64,000 nt of DNA, from the NCBI RefSeq assembly GCF_001010285.1, contig NZ_CP011104.1, positions 3,410,001 to 3,474,000 of the forward strand. The letters run 5' to 3'. Origin of the DNA: Photorhabdus thracensis. GTDB lineage: Bacteria > Pseudomonadota > Gammaproteobacteria > Enterobacterales > Enterobacteriaceae. Numbering within the stretch: the first letter of the stretch is position 1; every line of letters starts with the position of its first letter. The translations under genes and the position numbers were made by a program. The notes under the pieces are model-generated. The model ran no database searches. It saw nothing but the letters and a program-made list of their open reading frames with translations, and was not told the origin of the DNA. Below, one piece after another: positions 49,551 to 62,251 of this stretch.

Positions 49551-51278
49551 ATGGAGATGTTATCAGGAGCTGAAATGGTCGTCCGATCGTTAATTGATCA
49601 GGGCGTTAAGCATATATTCGGTTATCCGGGGGGGGCAGTACTGGATATTTATGATGCCCTGCATACGGTTGGGGGCATTGAGCATATCCTGGTACGTCAT
49701 GAGCAGGGGGCAGTTCATATGGCTGATGGTTATGCTCGTTCTACCGGGAAGGTTGGTGTGGTATTGATTACTTCCGGTCCAGGAGCAACCAATGCCATTA
49801 CCGGTATTGCCACAGCTTATATGGATTCAATTCCAATGGTTGTATTGTCCGGTCAAGTCGCCAGTTCCTTGATTGGTAATGATGCATTCCAGGAATGTGA
49901 CATGGTAGGGATATCCCGCCCGATCGTGAAACACAGCTTTTTGGTGAAAAAAGCAGAGGATATTCCGAAGGTACTGAAAAAAGCCTTCTATCTAGCTTCC
50001 AGTGGTCGTCCGGGGCCGGTAGTCATTGATTTACCAAAAGACACGGTAAATCCGGCAGTAAAACACTCCTATATTTATCCTGAGCAGATAAGTATGCGTT
50101 CTTATAATCCGACGGTGCAAGGGCATAAAGGGCAGATTAAACGGGCATTAAGAAAACTGTTGAATGCAAAGAAACCAATCATATATGTGGGTGGTGGGGC
50201 AATTAATGCAGATTGTTCAGCGGAATTGCTGGTATTGGCAGAAAAATTCAATATTCCGGTTGTAAGCTCCCTGATGGGGTTAGGCAGTTTTCCGGCAACT
50301 CACCAGCAGAGCCTGGGAATGCTCGGTATGCACGGTACATTTGAAGCTAACAAAGCAATGCATAATTCCGATGTGATTTTTGCTGTTGGTGTACGTTTTG
50401 ATGATCGTACAACCAATAATTTGGCAAAATACTGCCCGGAAGCAACGGTTTTGCATATTGATATCGATCCAACATCAATTTCGAAAACTGTTACCGCAGA
50501 TATACCTATTGTTGGTGATGCTAAACAGGTGCTGCGGCAAATGTTGGAACTGTTGGAGACAGTGGAAGACACACAGGACCCGGATGCACTGAAAGATTGG
50601 TGGTTATCTATTCAGCAATGGCGTAGCCGCAAATGCCTCAATTTTGATCGCAGTGGTGAAAAGATTAAACCGCAAGCGGCTATCGAGGTTCTCTATCGTC
50701 TGACTAAAGGTGAAGCTTATGTCACTTCGGATGTTGGACAACATCAGATGTTTGTTGCATTGCATTACCCATTTGACAAGCCAAGACGTTGGATCAGTTC
50801 CGGTGGTTTAGGGACGATGGGATTTGGCTTACCGGCTGCATTGGGGGTCAAACTGGTGAAACCGGAAGCAACAGTCGTCTGTGTGACGGGGGATGGTAGT
50901 ATTCAGATGAATATTCAGGAATTGTCCACGGCGTTGCAATATGGGCTGCCGGTACTGGTTCTGAACCTGAATAATCGTTTCCTGGGGATGATAAGACAAT
51001 GGCAAGACATGATTTATGCAGGCCGTCACTCTCAGTCCTATATGGAATCTTTGCCTGATTTTGTCAAACTGGCTGAGGCTTATGGTCATGTTGGCATTGC
51101 TATCCAGAGTTATGACGAACTGGAAAGTAAATTGGCAGAAGCCTTGAAAGAGGTGACTGAAAATCAGCGGCTGGTATTTGTTGATGTCACAGTGGATGAA
51201 ACTGAACACGTATATCCTATGCAGATCCGTGGAGGAGCAATGGATGAGATGTGGTTAAGCAAAACGGAGAGAACCTGA
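49551..51278 (+). CDS. ilvI: acetolactate synthase III large subunit
   Basis: The 575-residue TPP enzyme starts [20 protein letters not shown] as in E. coli, from an ATG with CTGGAGG upstream. Motifs are the catalytic glutamate in [13 protein letters not shown], the FAD/TPP-domain [15 protein letters not shown], and the C-terminal [20 protein letters not shown]. It makes acetolactate and acetohydroxybutyrate, the first committed step of branched-chain amino acid synthesis. ilvH follows after two bases. A displaced fragment of an ilvI relative lies at 42007-42116. Confidence 0.97.
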   Translation: MEMLSGAEMVVRSLIDQGVKHIFGYPGGAVLDIYDALHTVGGIEHILVRHEQGAVHMADGYARSTGKVGVVLITSGPGATNAITGIATAYMDSIPMVVLSGQVASSLIGNDAFQECDMVGISRPIVKHSFLVKKAEDIPKVLKKAFYLASSGRPGPVVIDLPKDTVNPAVKHSYIYPEQISMRSYNPTVQGHKGQIKRALRKLLNAKKPIIYVGGGAINADCSAELLVLAEKFNIPVVSSLMGLGSFPATHQQSLGMLGMHGTFEANKAMHNSDVIFAVGVRFDDRTTNNLAKYCPEATVLHIDIDPTSISKTVTADIPIVGDAKQVLRQMLELLETVEDTQDPDALKDWWLSIQQWRSRKCLNFDRSGEKIKPQAAIEVLYRLTKGEAYVTSDVGQHQMFVALHYPFDKPRRWISSGGLGTMGFGLPAALGVKLVKPEATVVCVTGDGSIQMNIQELSTALQYGLPVLVLNLNNRFLGMIRQWQDMIYAGRHSQSYMESLPDFVKLAEAYGHVGIAIQSYDELESKLAEALKEVTENQRLVFVDVTVDETEHVYPMQIRGGAMDEMWLSKTERT

Positions 51279-51280
51279 TT

Positions 51281-51772
51281 ATGCGCCGGATTTTATCTGT
51301 ATTACTTGAAAACGAATCAGGGGCTTTGTCCCGTGTTGTTGGTCTGTTTTCTCAACGTGGCTACAACATTGAAAGTTTAACTGTAGCGCCAACTGACGAT
51401 CCAACGTTATCACGAATGACAATTCAGACTAAGGGCGATGCCAGGGTACTTGAACAGATTGAAAAGCAATTGCACAAGCTGGTGGATGTACTACGAGTCA
51501 GCGAGTTGGCATCGGGTTCTCATGTAGAACGTGAAATTATGCTAGTGAAATTGCAGGCCAGTGGGTATGGACGTGAAGAGATCAAGCGCAGTACCGATAT
51601 TTTCCGTGGGCAGATCATTGATGTGACTTCTACTTTATATACCGTACAACTGGTAGGAACCAGCGATAAACTGGATGCATTTCTGGATGCCGTTCGTGAC
51701 GTTGCTGAAATTGCTGAAGTTGCTCGTTCCGGTATTGTCGGTGTATCTCGTGGGGATAAAATTATGCGATGA
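51281..51772 (+). CDS. ilvH: acetolactate synthase III regulatory subunit
   Basis: The 163-residue protein has an N-terminal ACT domain (about 3-77; [33 protein letters not shown]) and the IlvH C-terminal domain. It binds valine and gives feedback control of IlvI. The ATG at 51281 lies two bases after the ilvI stop. Confidence 0.97.
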   Translation: MRRILSVLLENESGALSRVVGLFSQRGYNIESLTVAPTDDPTLSRMTIQTKGDARVLEQIEKQLHKLVDVLRVSELASGSHVEREIMLVKLQASGYGREEIKRSTDIFRGQIIDVTSTLYTVQLVGTSDKLDAFLDAVRDVAEIAEVARSGIVGVSRGDKIMR

Positions 51773-51810
51773 AAAATCGCAAACTGCGGGGCAATATACA
51801 TACATTTATG

Positions 51811-51839
51811 AGGCTCTGCGATAAAGTAGGGCCTTTTTT
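51811..51839 (+). terminator. terminator of ilvIH
   Basis: AGGCTC (51811-51816) and GGGCCT (51829-51834) pair with one G-T, followed by a run of T residues just before cra. Confidence 0.7.
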
Positions 51840-51860
51840 GGTATCTATGAAGGAGTTAAT

Positions 51861-52865
51861 GTGAAACTGGATGAAATCGCCCGCCTTGCAGGTGTTTCAC
51901 GCACAACGGCCAGTTATGTGATTAATGGTAAAGCCAAACAATACCGAGTCAGTGATAAAACGGTAGAAAAAGTGATGGCTGTGGTCAAAGAGCATAATTA
52001 CCATCCTAATGCTGTGGCAGCCGGTCTCCGTGCAGGACGCACTCGTTCTATTGGTCTGGTTATTCCAGATTTAGAAAATACCAGCTATACCCGCATTGCG
52101 AATTATCTCGAGCGTCAGGCTCGTCAGTGTGGTTATCAATTATTGATAGCCTGTTCTGAAGATCAGCCTGATAATGAAATGCGCTGCGTTGAGCACTTGT
52201 TACAACGGCAGGTGGACGCAATTATTGTTTCTACCGCATTACCGCCGGAGCATCCTTTTTATCAGCGCTGGGCAAACCGCTCTTTACCTATTGTTGCGCT
52301 TGATCGTGCATTAGAAAATGAACATTTTATCAGCGTAGTGGGCGATGACTTTGAAGATGCCAAAATGTTGGCCCAAGAGTTTCGTCAATTCCCCGCTGAA
52401 TCTGTGCTGTATCTCGGCGCATTACCTGAACTGTCAGTCAGTTTTCTGCGTGAACAGGGATTTCGTGAAGCATGGAAAGATGACCCTCGTCAGGTTATGT
52501 ACCTTTACTCAAACAGTTATGAGCGTGATGCCGCGGCTGAAGTGTTTGCCAAGTGGTTGGAGACTCACCCAATGCCACAGGCGTTGTTCACTACCTCTTT
52601 TGCTCTGTTACAGGGAGTCATGGATGTTACGCTTAAACACAGTGGCCGGTTACCCAATCAATTGGTCATTGCGACTTTTGGTGATCATGAATTATTGGAT
52701 TTCCTCGAGTGTCCAGTGCTTTCTGTAGCGCAGCGTCATCGTGAAGTGGCGGAGCGGGTATTGGAACTGGTATTGGCGAGTCTGGATGAAAAGCAGAAGC
52801 CAGGACCCGGTATCACACGGATACACCGTGACTTATGCCGGCGAGGAAGCTTGAGTCGGAAGTGA
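51861..52865 (+). CDS. cra: catabolite repressor/activator
   Basis: The 334-residue LacI-family regulator starts GTG and begins [20 protein letters not shown], the helix-turn-helix of Cra (FruR). A fructose-phosphate-binding periplasmic-like core follows ([16 protein letters not shown]..). Cra controls glycolysis and gluconeogenesis genes and is relieved by fructose 1-phosphate. Its place between ilvH and mraZ is as in E. coli. Confidence 0.97.
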   Translation: MKLDEIARLAGVSRTTASYVINGKAKQYRVSDKTVEKVMAVVKEHNYHPNAVAAGLRAGRTRSIGLVIPDLENTSYTRIANYLERQARQCGYQLLIACSEDQPDNEMRCVEHLLQRQVDAIIVSTALPPEHPFYQRWANRSLPIVALDRALENEHFISVVGDDFEDAKMLAQEFRQFPAESVLYLGALPELSVSFLREQGFREAWKDDPRQVMYLYSNSYERDAAAEVFAKWLETHPMPQALFTTSFALLQGVMDVTLKHSGRLPNQLVIATFGDHELLDFLECPVLSVAQRHREVAERVLELVLASLDEKQKPGPGITRIHRDLCRRGSLSRK

Positions 52866-52870
52866 TGATA

Positions 52871-52906
52871 AAAGCTCCTCATTAATTCTTTGATGGGGCG
52901 CTTTTG
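52871..52906 (+). terminator. terminator of cra
   Basis: AAAGCTCCTCAT (52871-52882) and ATGGGGCGCTTT (52893-52904) pair at 10 of 12 positions and are followed by T residues. Confidence 0.65.
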
Positions 52907-53404
52907 CTACCCGATGTGTAAAAGAGGTCTGCAAGGACAACTTTGAGACAATTTTTATCTGAGTGTTTTAGCACGCTTAAATACAATTTCGTTCATACAT
53001 AAATTATTTAGTAGAAGGAAGGGCAGGTAGCAACGTCTTTTCAGATTGGTGTTTGTCTATTTTCTGCTTTATTTTTACTGCTATTTATACATTAAATTGA
53101 TTTTAATAACATTTATCGCATGATGTTTTTATTACCAATTGGTTTTAACGTTGAATGCATCAAATTAAATGATAAATATTTCTGTACAGTTGTCGAATAG
53201 TAATGAAATGTAAATTATGTAAATAAATTAATAACACAATTATTTTTTCATTATCTTGTCATAAACATTTATTCTCCTTTGCTGGTAAAATTATTCAAAA
53301 TTATCATGGCCTTAATTATTATTGATATTGCTAAATTTAATAATTATACCCCTTAACTGCCAAAATTCTTCTACCAAATATAGCTAAAGCGCATCGGCTC
53401 TGGC
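52907..53404. other. AT-rich region between cra and the mra promoter
   Basis: About 500 AT-rich bases with no supported gene. In E. coli this gap is shorter. Confidence 0.45.
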
Positions 53405-53434
53405 TTGACAAGGTTTTCGTCCCATCCGTAAACT
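53405..53434 (+). promoter_or_regulatory. mra promoter of the division and cell wall cluster
   Basis: A perfect -35 TTGACA (53405-53410), an 18-base spacer and -10 TAAACT (53429-53434) lie 60 bases before mraZ. This fits the strong Pmra that drives the dcw cluster in E. coli. Confidence 0.8.
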
Positions 53435-53442
53435 CCTTATTG

Positions 53443-53467
53443 TGGGGATTAGTGGGATAAAGTGGTA
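53443..53467 (+). promoter_or_regulatory. MraZ operator
   Basis: Three direct repeats TGGGG, TGGGA and TGGTA are spaced by exactly five bases each. This is the known MraZ-binding pattern of TGGGN repeats, here with one degenerate repeat. It lies just after the -10, so MraZ would repress its own cluster. Confidence 0.85.
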
Positions 53468-53495
53468 ATTTTTGATCGCCTAAGGCAACCTGAAG

Positions 53496-53954
53496 ATGTT
53501 TCGTGGAGCAACGCTGGTTAATCTCGATAGCAAGGGGCGGCTCGCCGTACCTACCCGATACCGGGTTATGCTAAACGAGGAATCACAAGGGCAAATGGTG
53601 TGTACCATTGACCTCCATCAGCCATGCCTGTTGCTTTATACACTACCTGAATGGGAAATTATTGAAGAAAAGCTCTCCCGCTTATCCAGCATGAATCCGG
53701 CGGAGCGCCGGGTACAACGTTTGCTCTTAGGTCATGCCAGTGAATGCCAAATGGATAGTGCAGGACGTCTTTTGTTAGCGAATACACTGCGCCAGCACGC
53801 AGGGCTAGCCAAAGAGGTCATGCTGGTTGGTCAGTTCAACAAATTTGAACTGTGGAATGAGCAGACTTGGTATCAACAGGTTAAGGATGACATTGCGGCT
53901 GAGCGATCTACTCAGGAACCTTTATCAGTACGGCTACAGGACTTATCACTATAA
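53496..53954 (+). CDS. mraZ: transcriptional regulator MraZ
   Basis: The 152-residue protein has two AbrB-like swapped-hairpin domains, each with the DxxGR signature: [14 protein letters not shown] near residue 10 and [14 protein letters not shown] near 86. MraZ forms ring-shaped oligomers, binds TGGGN repeats and represses the dcw cluster. It is the first gene of the cluster, two bases before rsmH. Confidence 0.96.
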   Translation: MFRGATLVNLDSKGRLAVPTRYRVMLNEESQGQMVCTIDLHQPCLLLYTLPEWEIIEEKLSRLSSMNPAERRVQRLLLGHASECQMDSAGRLLLANTLRQHAGLAKEVMLVGQFNKFELWNEQTWYQQVKDDIAAERSTQEPLSVRLQDLSL

Positions 53955-53956
53955 AC

Positions 53957-54901
53957 ATGGCAAACAGTCATTTTAAACATACCAGTGTATTGCTGGATGA
54001 AGCAGTCAATGGACTGAATATTCGTGAAGATGGAATCTATATTGATGGCACATTTGGCCGTGGTGGGCATTCGCGTCTGATTTTGTCGCAACTGGGAACA
54101 GCAGGTCGTTTAATTGCAATTGATCGTGATCCGCAGGCAATTGAAGCGGCAAAAGCGATCACAGATCCGCGTTTTTCAATAATACATGGGCCGTTTTCTG
54201 CATTGGCTCACCATGTAGAAGAAGCCGGGCTGACCGGCAAAATCGATGGTGTATTACTGGATTTAGGTGTTTCCTCACCGCAACTGGATGACCCGGAGCG
54301 TGGTTTTTCTTTTATGCGTGATGGGCCATTGGATATGCGGATGGATCCGACTCGCGGGCAATCAGCAGCCGAATGGCTAATGAAAGCAGACGCGGATGAT
54401 ATTGCATGGGTGTTGAAAACGTTCGGTGAAGAACGTTTCGCTAAACGTATTGCCAGAGCAATTGTCACACATAATCAGGAAGAGCCCATTACCCGGACAA
54501 AAGCGCTGGCCGATTTGATTGCTCAGGTCAGTCCGGTGAAAGAGAAGCATAAGCATCCTGCGACCAGGAGCTTCCAGGCTATCAGGATTTATATCAACAG
54601 TGAGCTGGAAGAGATTGAGCGGGCGCTGGATGGTGCATTACAGGCGCTTGCACCACAAGGGCGGCTTTCAGTTATCAGTTTTCATTCACTGGAAGATCGC
54701 ATTGTTAAGCGATTCATTCGTCATAACAGTCGTGGGCCACAGGTGCCGGCAGGATTGCCACTGACAGAAGCGCAACTGAAAGCGCAAGGTGGGCGTAGCC
54801 TGAAATCTGTCGGCAAGATGAAACCCTCAGAGGAAGAAGTGGCTGATAACCCGCGGGCTCGTAGTTCTGTTCTACGTTTTGCTGAAAAAGTTAGCGAATA
54901 A
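53957..54901 (+). CDS. rsmH: 16S rRNA m4C1402 methyltransferase
   Basis: The 314-residue protein (MraW) has [13 protein letters not shown], the SAM-binding [15 protein letters not shown] and [18 protein letters not shown] blocks, and the C-terminal [16 protein letters not shown]. It N4-methylates C1402 in 16S rRNA. Its stop overlaps the ftsL start by one base. Confidence 0.97.
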   Translation: MANSHFKHTSVLLDEAVNGLNIREDGIYIDGTFGRGGHSRLILSQLGTAGRLIAIDRDPQAIEAAKAITDPRFSIIHGPFSALAHHVEEAGLTGKIDGVLLDLGVSSPQLDDPERGFSFMRDGPLDMRMDPTRGQSAAEWLMKADADDIAWVLKTFGEERFAKRIARAIVTHNQEEPITRTKALADLIAQVSPVKEKHKHPATRSFQAIRIYINSELEEIERALDGALQALAPQGRLSVISFHSLEDRIVKRFIRHNSRGPQVPAGLPLTEAQLKAQGGRSLKSVGKMKPSEEEVADNPRARSSVLRFAEKVSE

Positions 54902-55218
54902 TGGCAGGTGAACGTCACGGGTTAACCGGTATTATCGGCAGCGATTTATTTAGGAATGCCAAAATACCGTTGATCCTTCTAATAGCTGTCATGATTTCAG
55001 CCATAGGTGTTGTAACCACGGCACATGAAACCCGTTTGTTGACGGCTGAAAGAGAACATCTGGTATTAGAACGTGATGCGTTAGATATTGAATGGCGTAA
55101 TCTGATCCTTGAAGAAAACGCCCTTGGTGATCACAGCCGGGTTGAGCGGATAGCCGTTGAAAAAATGCATATGCAGCATGTTAATCCTGCACAGGAAAAC
55201 ATCGTTGTTTCACAGTGA
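54901..55218 (+). CDS. ftsL: cell division protein FtsL
   Basis: The 105-residue bitopic protein has a cytoplasmic N-terminus, one membrane span (about 24-42; [20 protein letters not shown]) and a periplasmic leucine-zipper-like coil ([19 protein letters not shown]). It forms the FtsQLB complex that activates FtsWI. The sequence is fast-evolving, but its place between rsmH and ftsI and its topology are decisive. Confidence 0.95.
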   Translation: MAGERHGLTGIIGSDLFRNAKIPLILLIAVMISAIGVVTTAHETRLLTAEREHLVLERDALDIEWRNLILEENALGDHSRVERIAVEKMHMQHVNPAQENIVVSQ

Positions 55219-55245
55219 ATTAATTTGATGATTATAAGGTAAGCG

Positions 55246-57012
55246 ATGAAAGCAGCACGCTTTGCGAAGTTAAAACGGCAAGAAGATAAAGCCAGTTTTG
55301 TCAGCTGGCGTTTTGCCTTGCTGTGTGGAGGCATTGCCCTTGCTTTAGTTTGCTTGTTGCTGAGAGTGGCTTACTTGCAAGTCATCAATCCGGAGCAATT
55401 GGTTAAAGAAGGGGATTTGCGTTCCCTGCGCGTGCAGTCAATTCCGACTGCACGCGGTATGATCAGCGATCGTATGGGGCGACCTCTGGCTGTCAGCGTT
55501 CCGGTAAATGCGGTTTGGGCAGATCCGAAAGAGGTATTTGAAAAAGGGGGAGTTACTGATGATACCCGATGGAAAGCCTTGTCTGATGCGATTAATCTGC
55601 CGGTTGAACAACTTATCAGTAAAATTAATGCTAATCCTAGAGGTCGCTTTGTTTATCTGGCGCGTCAGGTTAACCCATCGGTTGGTGATTATATTCATAA
55701 GCTGAAATTGCCGGGAATTTATTTGCGTCAAGAATCCCGGCGTTATTACCCGTCAGGTCAGGTCACTGCTCATATTATTGGTGTGACTAACGTTGATGGT
55801 CAGGGCATTGAAGGTGTCGAAAAAAGTTTTGATCGCTGGCTGACCGGTCAGCCAGGTGAACGGACGGTACGCAAAGACCGTTTTGGCCGTGTCATCGAAG
55901 ATATTTCCTCTGTTGATAGTCTGGCGGCACACAATCTGGTATTGAGCATTGATGAACGTTTGCAGGCACTGGTTTACCGCGAACTGACCAATGCGGTCGC
56001 CTTTAATAAAGCAGAATCCGGTACAGCGGTATTGGTGGATGTGAATACCGGCGAAGTGCTGGCAATGGCAAACAGCCCATCTTATAACCCAAATAATCGC
56101 ATCAATACGCCAAAAGAGGCGATGCGTAACCGTGCTATCACCGATATTTTAGAGCCAGGTTCCACTGTTAAGCCTATGGTGGTCATGGCTGCGCTGAATG
56201 ATGGTATTGTCAAAGAAAATACCGTTATTAATACAATACCTTATAGGATTAGCGGCAAGGAAATTAGAGATGTGGGCCGTTATTCTGAATTATCTATCAC
56301 TGGTATCTTACAAAAATCAAGTAACGTTGGTGTTTCTAAGCTGGCGTTAGCGATGCCTGCGACAGAGTTAGTGGATGTTTATTCTCGTTTTGGGTTGGGA
56401 AAACCGACCAATCTGGGGTTGGTCGGAGAAAGCAGTGGCTTATATCCAATAAACAGACAACGGTGGTCAGATCTTGATAGGGCTACCTTTTCTTACGGCT
56501 ACGGGTTGATGGTTACGCCATTACAGTTAGCACGGGTCTATGCAACGATTGGCAGCATGGGTATCTATCGTCCCCTGTCGATTACCAAAGTTGATCCACC
56601 CGTACCAGGCACCAGAGTCTTTCCTGAGCCAATTATGCGTACGGTCGTTCATATGATGGAAAGTGTGGCTTTGCCCGGTGGCGGCGGAGTAACGGCCGCA
56701 ATAAAAGGTTATCGGATTGCAATCAAAACGGGTACTGCGAAGAAAGTCGGGCCGGATGGCAAGTACATTAATCGATATATCTCTTATGCCGCAGGGGTTG
56801 CTCCTGCAAGTAATCCAAGATTTTCGCTGGTTGTGATCATTAATGATCCACAAGCAGGTAAGTATTACGGCGGTGCGGTTTCTGCGCCGGTATTTGGTGC
56901 CATTATGGGCGGTGTTCTGCGCATCATGAATGTGGAGCCGGATGCTTTGGCAGCAGGTGATAAAAATGAATTTGTGATTAATAAGAAAGAGGATACAGGT
57001 GGCAGATCGTAA
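55246..57012 (+). CDS. ftsI: peptidoglycan transpeptidase FtsI (PBP3)
   Basis: The 588-residue class B penicillin-binding protein has a short cytoplasmic tail, one membrane span (about 23-42), a pedestal domain and a transpeptidase domain. The catalytic S306 is in [13 protein letters not shown] follows, and the [12 protein letters not shown] motif is near residue 500. It crosslinks septal peptidoglycan with FtsW. The C-terminus overlaps murE by 14 bases. Confidence 0.97.
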   Translation: MKAARFAKLKRQEDKASFVSWRFALLCGGIALALVCLLLRVAYLQVINPEQLVKEGDLRSLRVQSIPTARGMISDRMGRPLAVSVPVNAVWADPKEVFEKGGVTDDTRWKALSDAINLPVEQLISKINANPRGRFVYLARQVNPSVGDYIHKLKLPGIYLRQESRRYYPSGQVTAHIIGVTNVDGQGIEGVEKSFDRWLTGQPGERTVRKDRFGRVIEDISSVDSLAAHNLVLSIDERLQALVYRELTNAVAFNKAESGTAVLVDVNTGEVLAMANSPSYNPNNRINTPKEAMRNRAITDILEPGSTVKPMVVMAALNDGIVKENTVINTIPYRISGKEIRDVGRYSELSITGILQKSSNVGVSKLALAMPATELVDVYSRFGLGKPTNLGLVGESSGLYPINRQRWSDLDRATFSYGYGLMVTPLQLARVYATIGSMGIYRPLSITKVDPPVPGTRVFPEPIMRTVVHMMESVALPGGGGVTAAIKGYRIAIKTGTAKKVGPDGKYINRYISYAAGVAPASNPRFSLVVIINDPQAGKYYGGAVSAPVFGAIMGGVLRIMNVEPDALAAGDKNEFVINKKEDTGGRS

Positions 57013-58486
57013 TCTACGCGATTTACTCGCGCCATTGGGTATTGATGCCCCAGAGTGCGCGTTACGCGAAATGACATTGGACAGCCGTAAATCGGCTGCC
57101 GGAGATCTGTTTGTTGCCATTAAAGGGCATCAGGCAGATGGTCGACACTACATTCCTCAGGCCATCGCACAAGGTGTCGCGGCGGTTATTGCAGAAGCTC
57201 AGAGCGGGGCTGATAACGGGACCGTGCAGGTTATGCACGGTATTCCGGTTGTTTATGTGAACGATTTGAATAATAAGTTGTCAAAATTAGCTGGTGAGTT
57301 TTATCGCCATCCTAGTAATAAATTGTGTCTGATTGGTGTTACTGGAACCAATGGAAAAACAACCACTACTCAATTGCTTGCTCAGTGGAGTCACGGATTA
57401 GGTGAAACCAGTGCAGTGATGGGAACTGTTGGTAATGGTTTACTGGGGCGTGTGGCGCCAAGTGAAAATACCACCGGTTCAGCCGTTGATATTCAACTGG
57501 ATCTGCAACAACTTGTTCGGCAAGGGGCGACCTTTGCGGCAATGGAGGTCTCTTCTCACGGGTTGATTCAGGGGCGGGTGGCCGCGTTGCCATTTGAGGC
57601 GGCGATATTCACCAATTTGAGCCGTGATCACCTTGATTACCACGGTGATATGGAACACTACGAAGCAGCTAAGTGGTTGTTATTCTCTACTCACAATGTG
57701 AAACAGCAGATCATTAATGCTGATGATGATATTGGCCTGAAATGGCTATCCCGTTTACCACAAGCGGTGGCTGTAACAATGGAAAACCGTCTGCCGGAAA
57801 ACTGGCAGGGGCGTTGGTTGGCGGCGCGTGAAATAAAATATCACGATAAAGGTGTCTCTATTACCTTCGAGTCCAGTTGGGGAGGCGGTACAATTGATAG
57901 CTCCCTGATGGGCGCATTTAACGTCAGCAACCTGTTGTTGGCACTTTCCACCTTATTAGCTTTGGACTATCCACTGGAAAAGCTGCTTGAAACTGCTTCC
58001 TGCCTGTCGCCGGTCTGTGGACGGATGGAAGTATTCACTGCACCGGGCAAACCGGTTGTTGTTGTCGATTATGCTCATACACCTGATGCGCTGGAGAAAG
58101 CTTTAGCAGCTGCACGTTTGCATTGTAAAGGTAAACTTTGGTGCGTTTTTGGTTGTGGTGGCGATCGCGATAAAGGCAAACGTCCTCTGATGGGCGGCGT
58201 GGCAGAACAGTGGGCTGATTATGTGATTGTGACTGATGATAACCCGCGTAGTGAAGAGCCTCAGACAATTGTTGCTGACATTCTGACAGGTTTTATCGAT
58301 CCGGGTCGTGCGATAGCGATTCATGGCCGTGTTGAAGCGGTAACCAGTGCCATTATGCAGGCAAGAGCAGATGATGTTGTATTGATAGCGGGTAAAGGCC
58401 ATGAGGATTATCAATTGGTAGGTCATCGTCGCCTGGATTATTCAGATCGATTGACAGTTGCCCGGTTACTGGGGGTGATCGCATGA
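56999..58486 (+). CDS. murE: UDP-MurNAc-tripeptide synthetase (meso-DAP adding)
   Basis: The 495-residue Mur ligase starts GTG ([14 protein letters not shown], as in E. coli). ATP binding is shown by [15 protein letters not shown] near residue 115. The DNPRSEEP motif near residue 410 is the signature of meso-diaminopimelate specificity, expected for a Gram-negative. It overlaps ftsI and, by four bases, murF. Confidence 0.97.
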   Translation: MADRNLRDLLAPLGIDAPECALREMTLDSRKSAAGDLFVAIKGHQADGRHYIPQAIAQGVAAVIAEAQSGADNGTVQVMHGIPVVYVNDLNNKLSKLAGEFYRHPSNKLCLIGVTGTNGKTTTTQLLAQWSHGLGETSAVMGTVGNGLLGRVAPSENTTGSAVDIQLDLQQLVRQGATFAAMEVSSHGLIQGRVAALPFEAAIFTNLSRDHLDYHGDMEHYEAAKWLLFSTHNVKQQIINADDDIGLKWLSRLPQAVAVTMENRLPENWQGRWLAAREIKYHDKGVSITFESSWGGGTIDSSLMGAFNVSNLLLALSTLLALDYPLEKLLETASCLSPVCGRMEVFTAPGKPVVVVDYAHTPDALEKALAAARLHCKGKLWCVFGCGGDRDKGKRPLMGGVAEQWADYVIVTDDNPRSEEPQTIVADILTGFIDPGRAIAIHGRVEAVTSAIMQARADDVVLIAGKGHEDYQLVGHRRLDYSDRLTVARLLGVIA

Positions 58487-59862
58487 TTTCCCTCACACTA
58501 CAACAACTGGCGCAAATCACTGATGGCGCACTGAAACAGGTTACTGAGCAGCAGGTCGCAGGTATCTGTATCAGTGATGTTACTACTGACAGCCGTAAAG
58601 TTGGAAATGGCAGTCTGTTTATTGCATTGAAGGGTGAGCGTTTTGATGCCCATGATTTTTCTGTTGATGCAGTAAAAGCGGGGGCCTGTGCTTTGCTGGT
58701 CAGCCGTGAACTGGATGTTGATTGTCCACAAGTTGTGGTCAAAGATACTCGTCTGGCTATGGGGCAATTGGCAAGTTGGGTTCGCCGACAGAGTAACGCC
58801 CGTGTCGTTGCGCTGACGGGGTCATCCGGTAAAACATCGGTGAAAGAGATGACCGCTGCGATTCTGCGTCAGTGCGGTAATACGCTCTATACAGCAGGTA
58901 ATTTGAATAATGATATTGGTGTGCCGCTGACATTGTTCAGACTGACAGAACAACATGAGTTTGTTGTGATTGAATTAGGCGCAAGCCATATTGGTGAGAT
59001 TGCCTATACCACGGAAATGATCCGACCAGAAACGGCATTGGTAAATAACCTGTCTACTGCACACCTAGAAGATTTTGGTTCTCTGGCTGGTATTGCAAAA
59101 GCGAAAGGAGAAATTTTTGTCGGTCTTCCAGAAAATGGAACTGCCATCATCAATATGGAAAGCAATGATTGGGCGCACTGGCAACAGGTTATCGGTGACA
59201 AAACAGTACAGCGTTTTTCTATACAACAAGCATCAGACACTGATTTTTACGCTACAGATATTCAGGTCAAACAGCTGACTACTGACTTTTTTCTGCATAC
59301 CCCCGCCGGCAACACAGAAATCACTTTGCCATTACCTGGAAAACACAATGTTGCCAATGCGTTAGCTGCCAGTGCGTTGGCAATTTCTGTTGGCGCAACG
59401 CTAAAAGATATCCGTCTTGGCTTGTCCGGGCTGAAACCTGTACCAGGTCGGTTGTTTCCAATCAATCTGGCAGAAGGAAAATTGCTACTTGATGACACTT
59501 ATAACGCCAATGTCGGTTCGATGACCGTTGCGGCTCAAGTGTTATCACAGATGCCGGGTTACCGGGTGATGGTCGTTGGCGATATGGGCGCGTTGGGTGA
59601 ACAATCAGAAGATTACCATCGTCAGGTTGGTGAAGCCGTAGCTTCTGGTGGTATTGACAGAGTATTTAGTGTGGGTACATCAAGTGCTTACATTAGTGAA
59701 GCGAGTGGTCGCGGTCAGCATTTTGCGGATAAAGCCGCGTTGGTTGCAGCATTGGTTCCACTATTACAACAACACAAAGTGATTTCAGTTTTAGTTAAAG
59801 GTTCGCGCAGTACTGCAATGGAAGATGTCGTCAGCGCATTACAGGAGAGCTTCACATGTTAG
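58483..59862 (+). CDS. murF: UDP-MurNAc-pentapeptide synthetase (D-Ala-D-Ala adding)
   Basis: The 459-residue ligase has the ATP loop [16 protein letters not shown] near residue 107, [13 protein letters not shown], and the [12 protein letters not shown] block of the C-terminal domain. It adds D-Ala-D-Ala to the UDP-tripeptide. It overlaps murE by four and mraY by seven bases. Confidence 0.97.
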   Translation: MISLTLQQLAQITDGALKQVTEQQVAGICISDVTTDSRKVGNGSLFIALKGERFDAHDFSVDAVKAGACALLVSRELDVDCPQVVVKDTRLAMGQLASWVRRQSNARVVALTGSSGKTSVKEMTAAILRQCGNTLYTAGNLNNDIGVPLTLFRLTEQHEFVVIELGASHIGEIAYTTEMIRPETALVNNLSTAHLEDFGSLAGIAKAKGEIFVGLPENGTAIINMESNDWAHWQQVIGDKTVQRFSIQQASDTDFYATDIQVKQLTTDFFLHTPAGNTEITLPLPGKHNVANALAASALAISVGATLKDIRLGLSGLKPVPGRLFPINLAEGKLLLDDTYNANVGSMTVAAQVLSQMPGYRVMVVGDMGALGEQSEDYHRQVGEAVASGGIDRVFSVGTSSAYISEASGRGQHFADKAALVAALVPLLQQHKVISVLVKGSRSTAMEDVVSALQESFTC

Positions 59863-60938
59863 TTTGGCTGGCCGAATATCTGGTCAAGTATCACACCGGC
59901 TTTAATGTCTTTTCTTATCTGACGTTCAGAGCCATCGTCAGCCTGCTGACTGCACTGGCTATCGCATTATGGATGGGGCCGCGCTTAATCGCTTTCCTGC
60001 AAAAATTACAAATTGGTCAGGTCGTTCGCAATGATGGGCCGGAATCTCACTTTAGCAAACGTGGTACACCGACGATGGGTGGTTTGCTGATCCTGTTTTC
60101 AATCACGATTTCTGTACTGTTGTGGGCACGTTTGAATAACCCCTATGTCTGGTGTGTGCTGATTGTTCTGATTGGTTACGGTATTGTTGGTTTCGTGGAT
60201 GATTACCGCAAAGTTGTGCGCAAAGATACTAAAGGATTGATTGCACGTTGGAAGTATTTCTGGCAGTCCGCCCTAGCGTTGGGTGTGGCATTTGCGATGT
60301 ACAGCGTCGGGAAAGATACCCCGGCAACACAATTAGTCGTGCCATTCTTTAAAGATGTGATGCCGCAACTGGGTGTGCTCTACATTCTGTTAACCTACTT
60401 CGTGATTGTCGGAACCAGCAACGCGGTGAATCTGACTGACGGGTTGGATGGTTTGGCAATTATGCCAACCGTTTTTGTTGCGGCTGGTTTTGCCCTGGTG
60501 GCATGGGCAACAGGTAATGTCAATTTTGCCAACTATCTGCATATTCCTTACCTGAACTATGCTGGTGAACTGGTTATCGTCTGTACTGCGATTGTTGGTG
60601 CTGGATTAGGTTTCCTGTGGTTCAACACTTATCCGGCTCAGGTTTTCATGGGTGATGTGGGTTCTTTGGCATTAGGTGGAGCACTTGGAACCATCGCTGT
60701 ATTGCTGCGCCAAGAATTTTTGCTGGTAATTATGGGCGGTGTATTCGTGGTGGAAACCCTGTCAGTTATCTTACAGGTGGGGTCTTTTAAACTGCGTGGA
60801 CAGCGTATTTTCCGTATGGCGCCTATTCACCATCATTATGAATTGAAAGGCTGGCCGGAACCGCGCGTTATCGTGCGTTTTTGGATTATTTCTCTGATGT
60901 TGGTACTGATTGGCCTGGCAACATTGAAGGTACGTTAA
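59856..60938 (+). CDS. mraY: phospho-MurNAc-pentapeptide translocase
   Basis: The 360-residue integral membrane enzyme has ten predicted spans and the MraY motifs: KRGTPTMGG, the [12 protein letters not shown] Mg2+/uridine site, [11 protein letters not shown] and the [11 protein letters not shown] loop. It makes lipid I from UDP-MurNAc-pentapeptide and undecaprenyl phosphate in the inner membrane. Confidence 0.97.
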   Translation: MLVWLAEYLVKYHTGFNVFSYLTFRAIVSLLTALAIALWMGPRLIAFLQKLQIGQVVRNDGPESHFSKRGTPTMGGLLILFSITISVLLWARLNNPYVWCVLIVLIGYGIVGFVDDYRKVVRKDTKGLIARWKYFWQSALALGVAFAMYSVGKDTPATQLVVPFFKDVMPQLGVLYILLTYFVIVGTSNAVNLTDGLDGLAIMPTVFVAAGFALVAWATGNVNFANYLHIPYLNYAGELVIVCTAIVGAGLGFLWFNTYPAQVFMGDVGSLALGGALGTIAVLLRQEFLLVIMGGVFVVETLSVILQVGSFKLRGQRIFRMAPIHHHYELKGWPEPRVIVRFWIISLMLVLIGLATLKVR

Positions 60939-60940
60939 GC

Positions 60941-62251
60941 ATGGTAGATTATTTGGGTAAAAAAGTCGTCATTATCGGGTTGGGGCTGACCGGTCTCTCC
61001 TGTGTTGACTTTTTTATGGCGCGAGGTGTGATCCCCCGTGTGATGGATACCCGTTCAACACCGCCTGGCAGAGATAAATTACCTGATGATGTTGAGTGTC
61101 ATAGTGGAAGCCTGAATGTTGGCTGGTTGATGGATGCTGACTTGATTGTTGCAAGCCCAGGGGTTGCCCTGACAACAGTCGAGTTGCAGGCTGCGGCTAA
61201 TGCAGGCATTGAAATTGTTGGTGATATCGAGTTGTTTTGCCGTGAAGCAACAGCACCGATAGTTGCAATTACGGGTTCTAATGGCAAAAGTACTGTCACC
61301 AGCCTGGTTGGTGAAATGGCGAAAGCGGCTAATTGGCAGGTAGGGGTGGGCGGTAATATAGGCCTTCCTGCATTAGAATTATTGAAGAAACCCTGTCAGC
61401 TTTATGTTTTAGAACTTTCCAGCTTCCAATTGGAAACCACATATAGCCTGAAAGCCGCAGCAGCTGTTGCGCTTAATGTGACTGAAGACCATATGGACCG
61501 CTATCCGCAGGGTTTATCTCAGTACCGGGCAGCTAAATTGAGAGTTTATCACCAGGCGAAGAGATGCGTTGTGAATGCTCAGGATGCTCTGACATTACCT
61601 GAAACGGGTATGGACAGCCGTTGTATCAGTTTTGGTGTCGATTGTGGTGACTACCAGCTTGATAGTGAAAATGCACTTTTAAAAGTTCACAACCAATCAC
61701 TGCTGGCGACAAATGAAATCAAACTGACAGGGCGGCATAACTACGTAAATGGATTGGCTGCGCTGGCGTTAGCCGATGCGGTTGGGATCCCCCGTAAAGC
61801 CAGTTTGTCGGCATTGAAAGTTTATCCGGGGCTTGACCATCGTTTCCAACTTGTCCATATGAAGAATGGGGTGCGCTGGATTAACGACTCTAAAGCGACC
61901 AATGTTGGCAGTACAGAAGCGGCGCTTAATGGTCTGAAGCTGAATGGCACTCTTTATTTGTTGTTGGGCGGTGATGGAAAATCGGCAGACTTTTCTCCGC
62001 TCAAGCCTTTCCTTAGTGGAGATAAAGTTCGGCTTTACTGCTTTGGCCGTGATGGGAAACGATTGGCGCAACTCCGTCCAGAAATGGCGACATTGACTGA
62101 AACGATGGAACAGGCGATACGTGATATTGCACCGAGATTGGCTGCTGGCGACATGGTGCTGTTATCTCCCGCTTGTGCAAGCCTTGATCAGTTCCGTAAT
62201 TTTGAACAGCGCGGTCATGAATTTGCCCGTTTGGCAAAGGAGTTGGGCTGA
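60941..62251 (+). CDS. murD: UDP-MurNAc-L-alanine:D-glutamate ligase
   Basis: From ATG 60941 the 436-residue ligase has the dinucleotide-fold N-terminus [16 protein letters not shown], the ATP loop [17 protein letters not shown] near residue 110, and [10 protein letters not shown]. It adds D-glutamate to UDP-MurNAc-L-alanine. The open frame extends upstream into mraY, but the conserved start is two bases past the mraY stop. The last base of its stop is the first base of ftsW. Confidence 0.97.
   Translation: MVDYLGKKVVIIGLGLTGLSCVDFFMARGVIPRVMDTRSTPPGRDKLPDDVECHSGSLNVGWLMDADLIVASPGVALTTVELQAAANAGIEIVGDIELFCREATAPIVAITGSNGKSTVTSLVGEMAKAANWQVGVGGNIGLPALELLKKPCQLYVLELSSFQLETTYSLKAAAAVALNVTEDHMDRYPQGLSQYRAAKLRVYHQAKRCVVNAQDALTLPETGMDSRCISFGVDCGDYQLDSENALLKVHNQSLLATNEIKLTGRHNYVNGLAALALADAVGIPRKASLSALKVYPGLDHRFQLVHMKNGVRWINDSKATNVGSTEAALNGLKLNGTLYLLLGGDGKSADFSPLKPFLSGDKVRLYCFGRDGKRLAQLRPEMATLTETMEQAIRDIAPRLAAGDMVLLSPACASLDQFRNFEQRGHEFARLAKELG

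Noticed and set aside
56527-57120. 197-codon antisense frame over ftsI/murE
   Set aside because: It is antisense to two conserved essential genes, with arginine/histidine-rich shadow composition.
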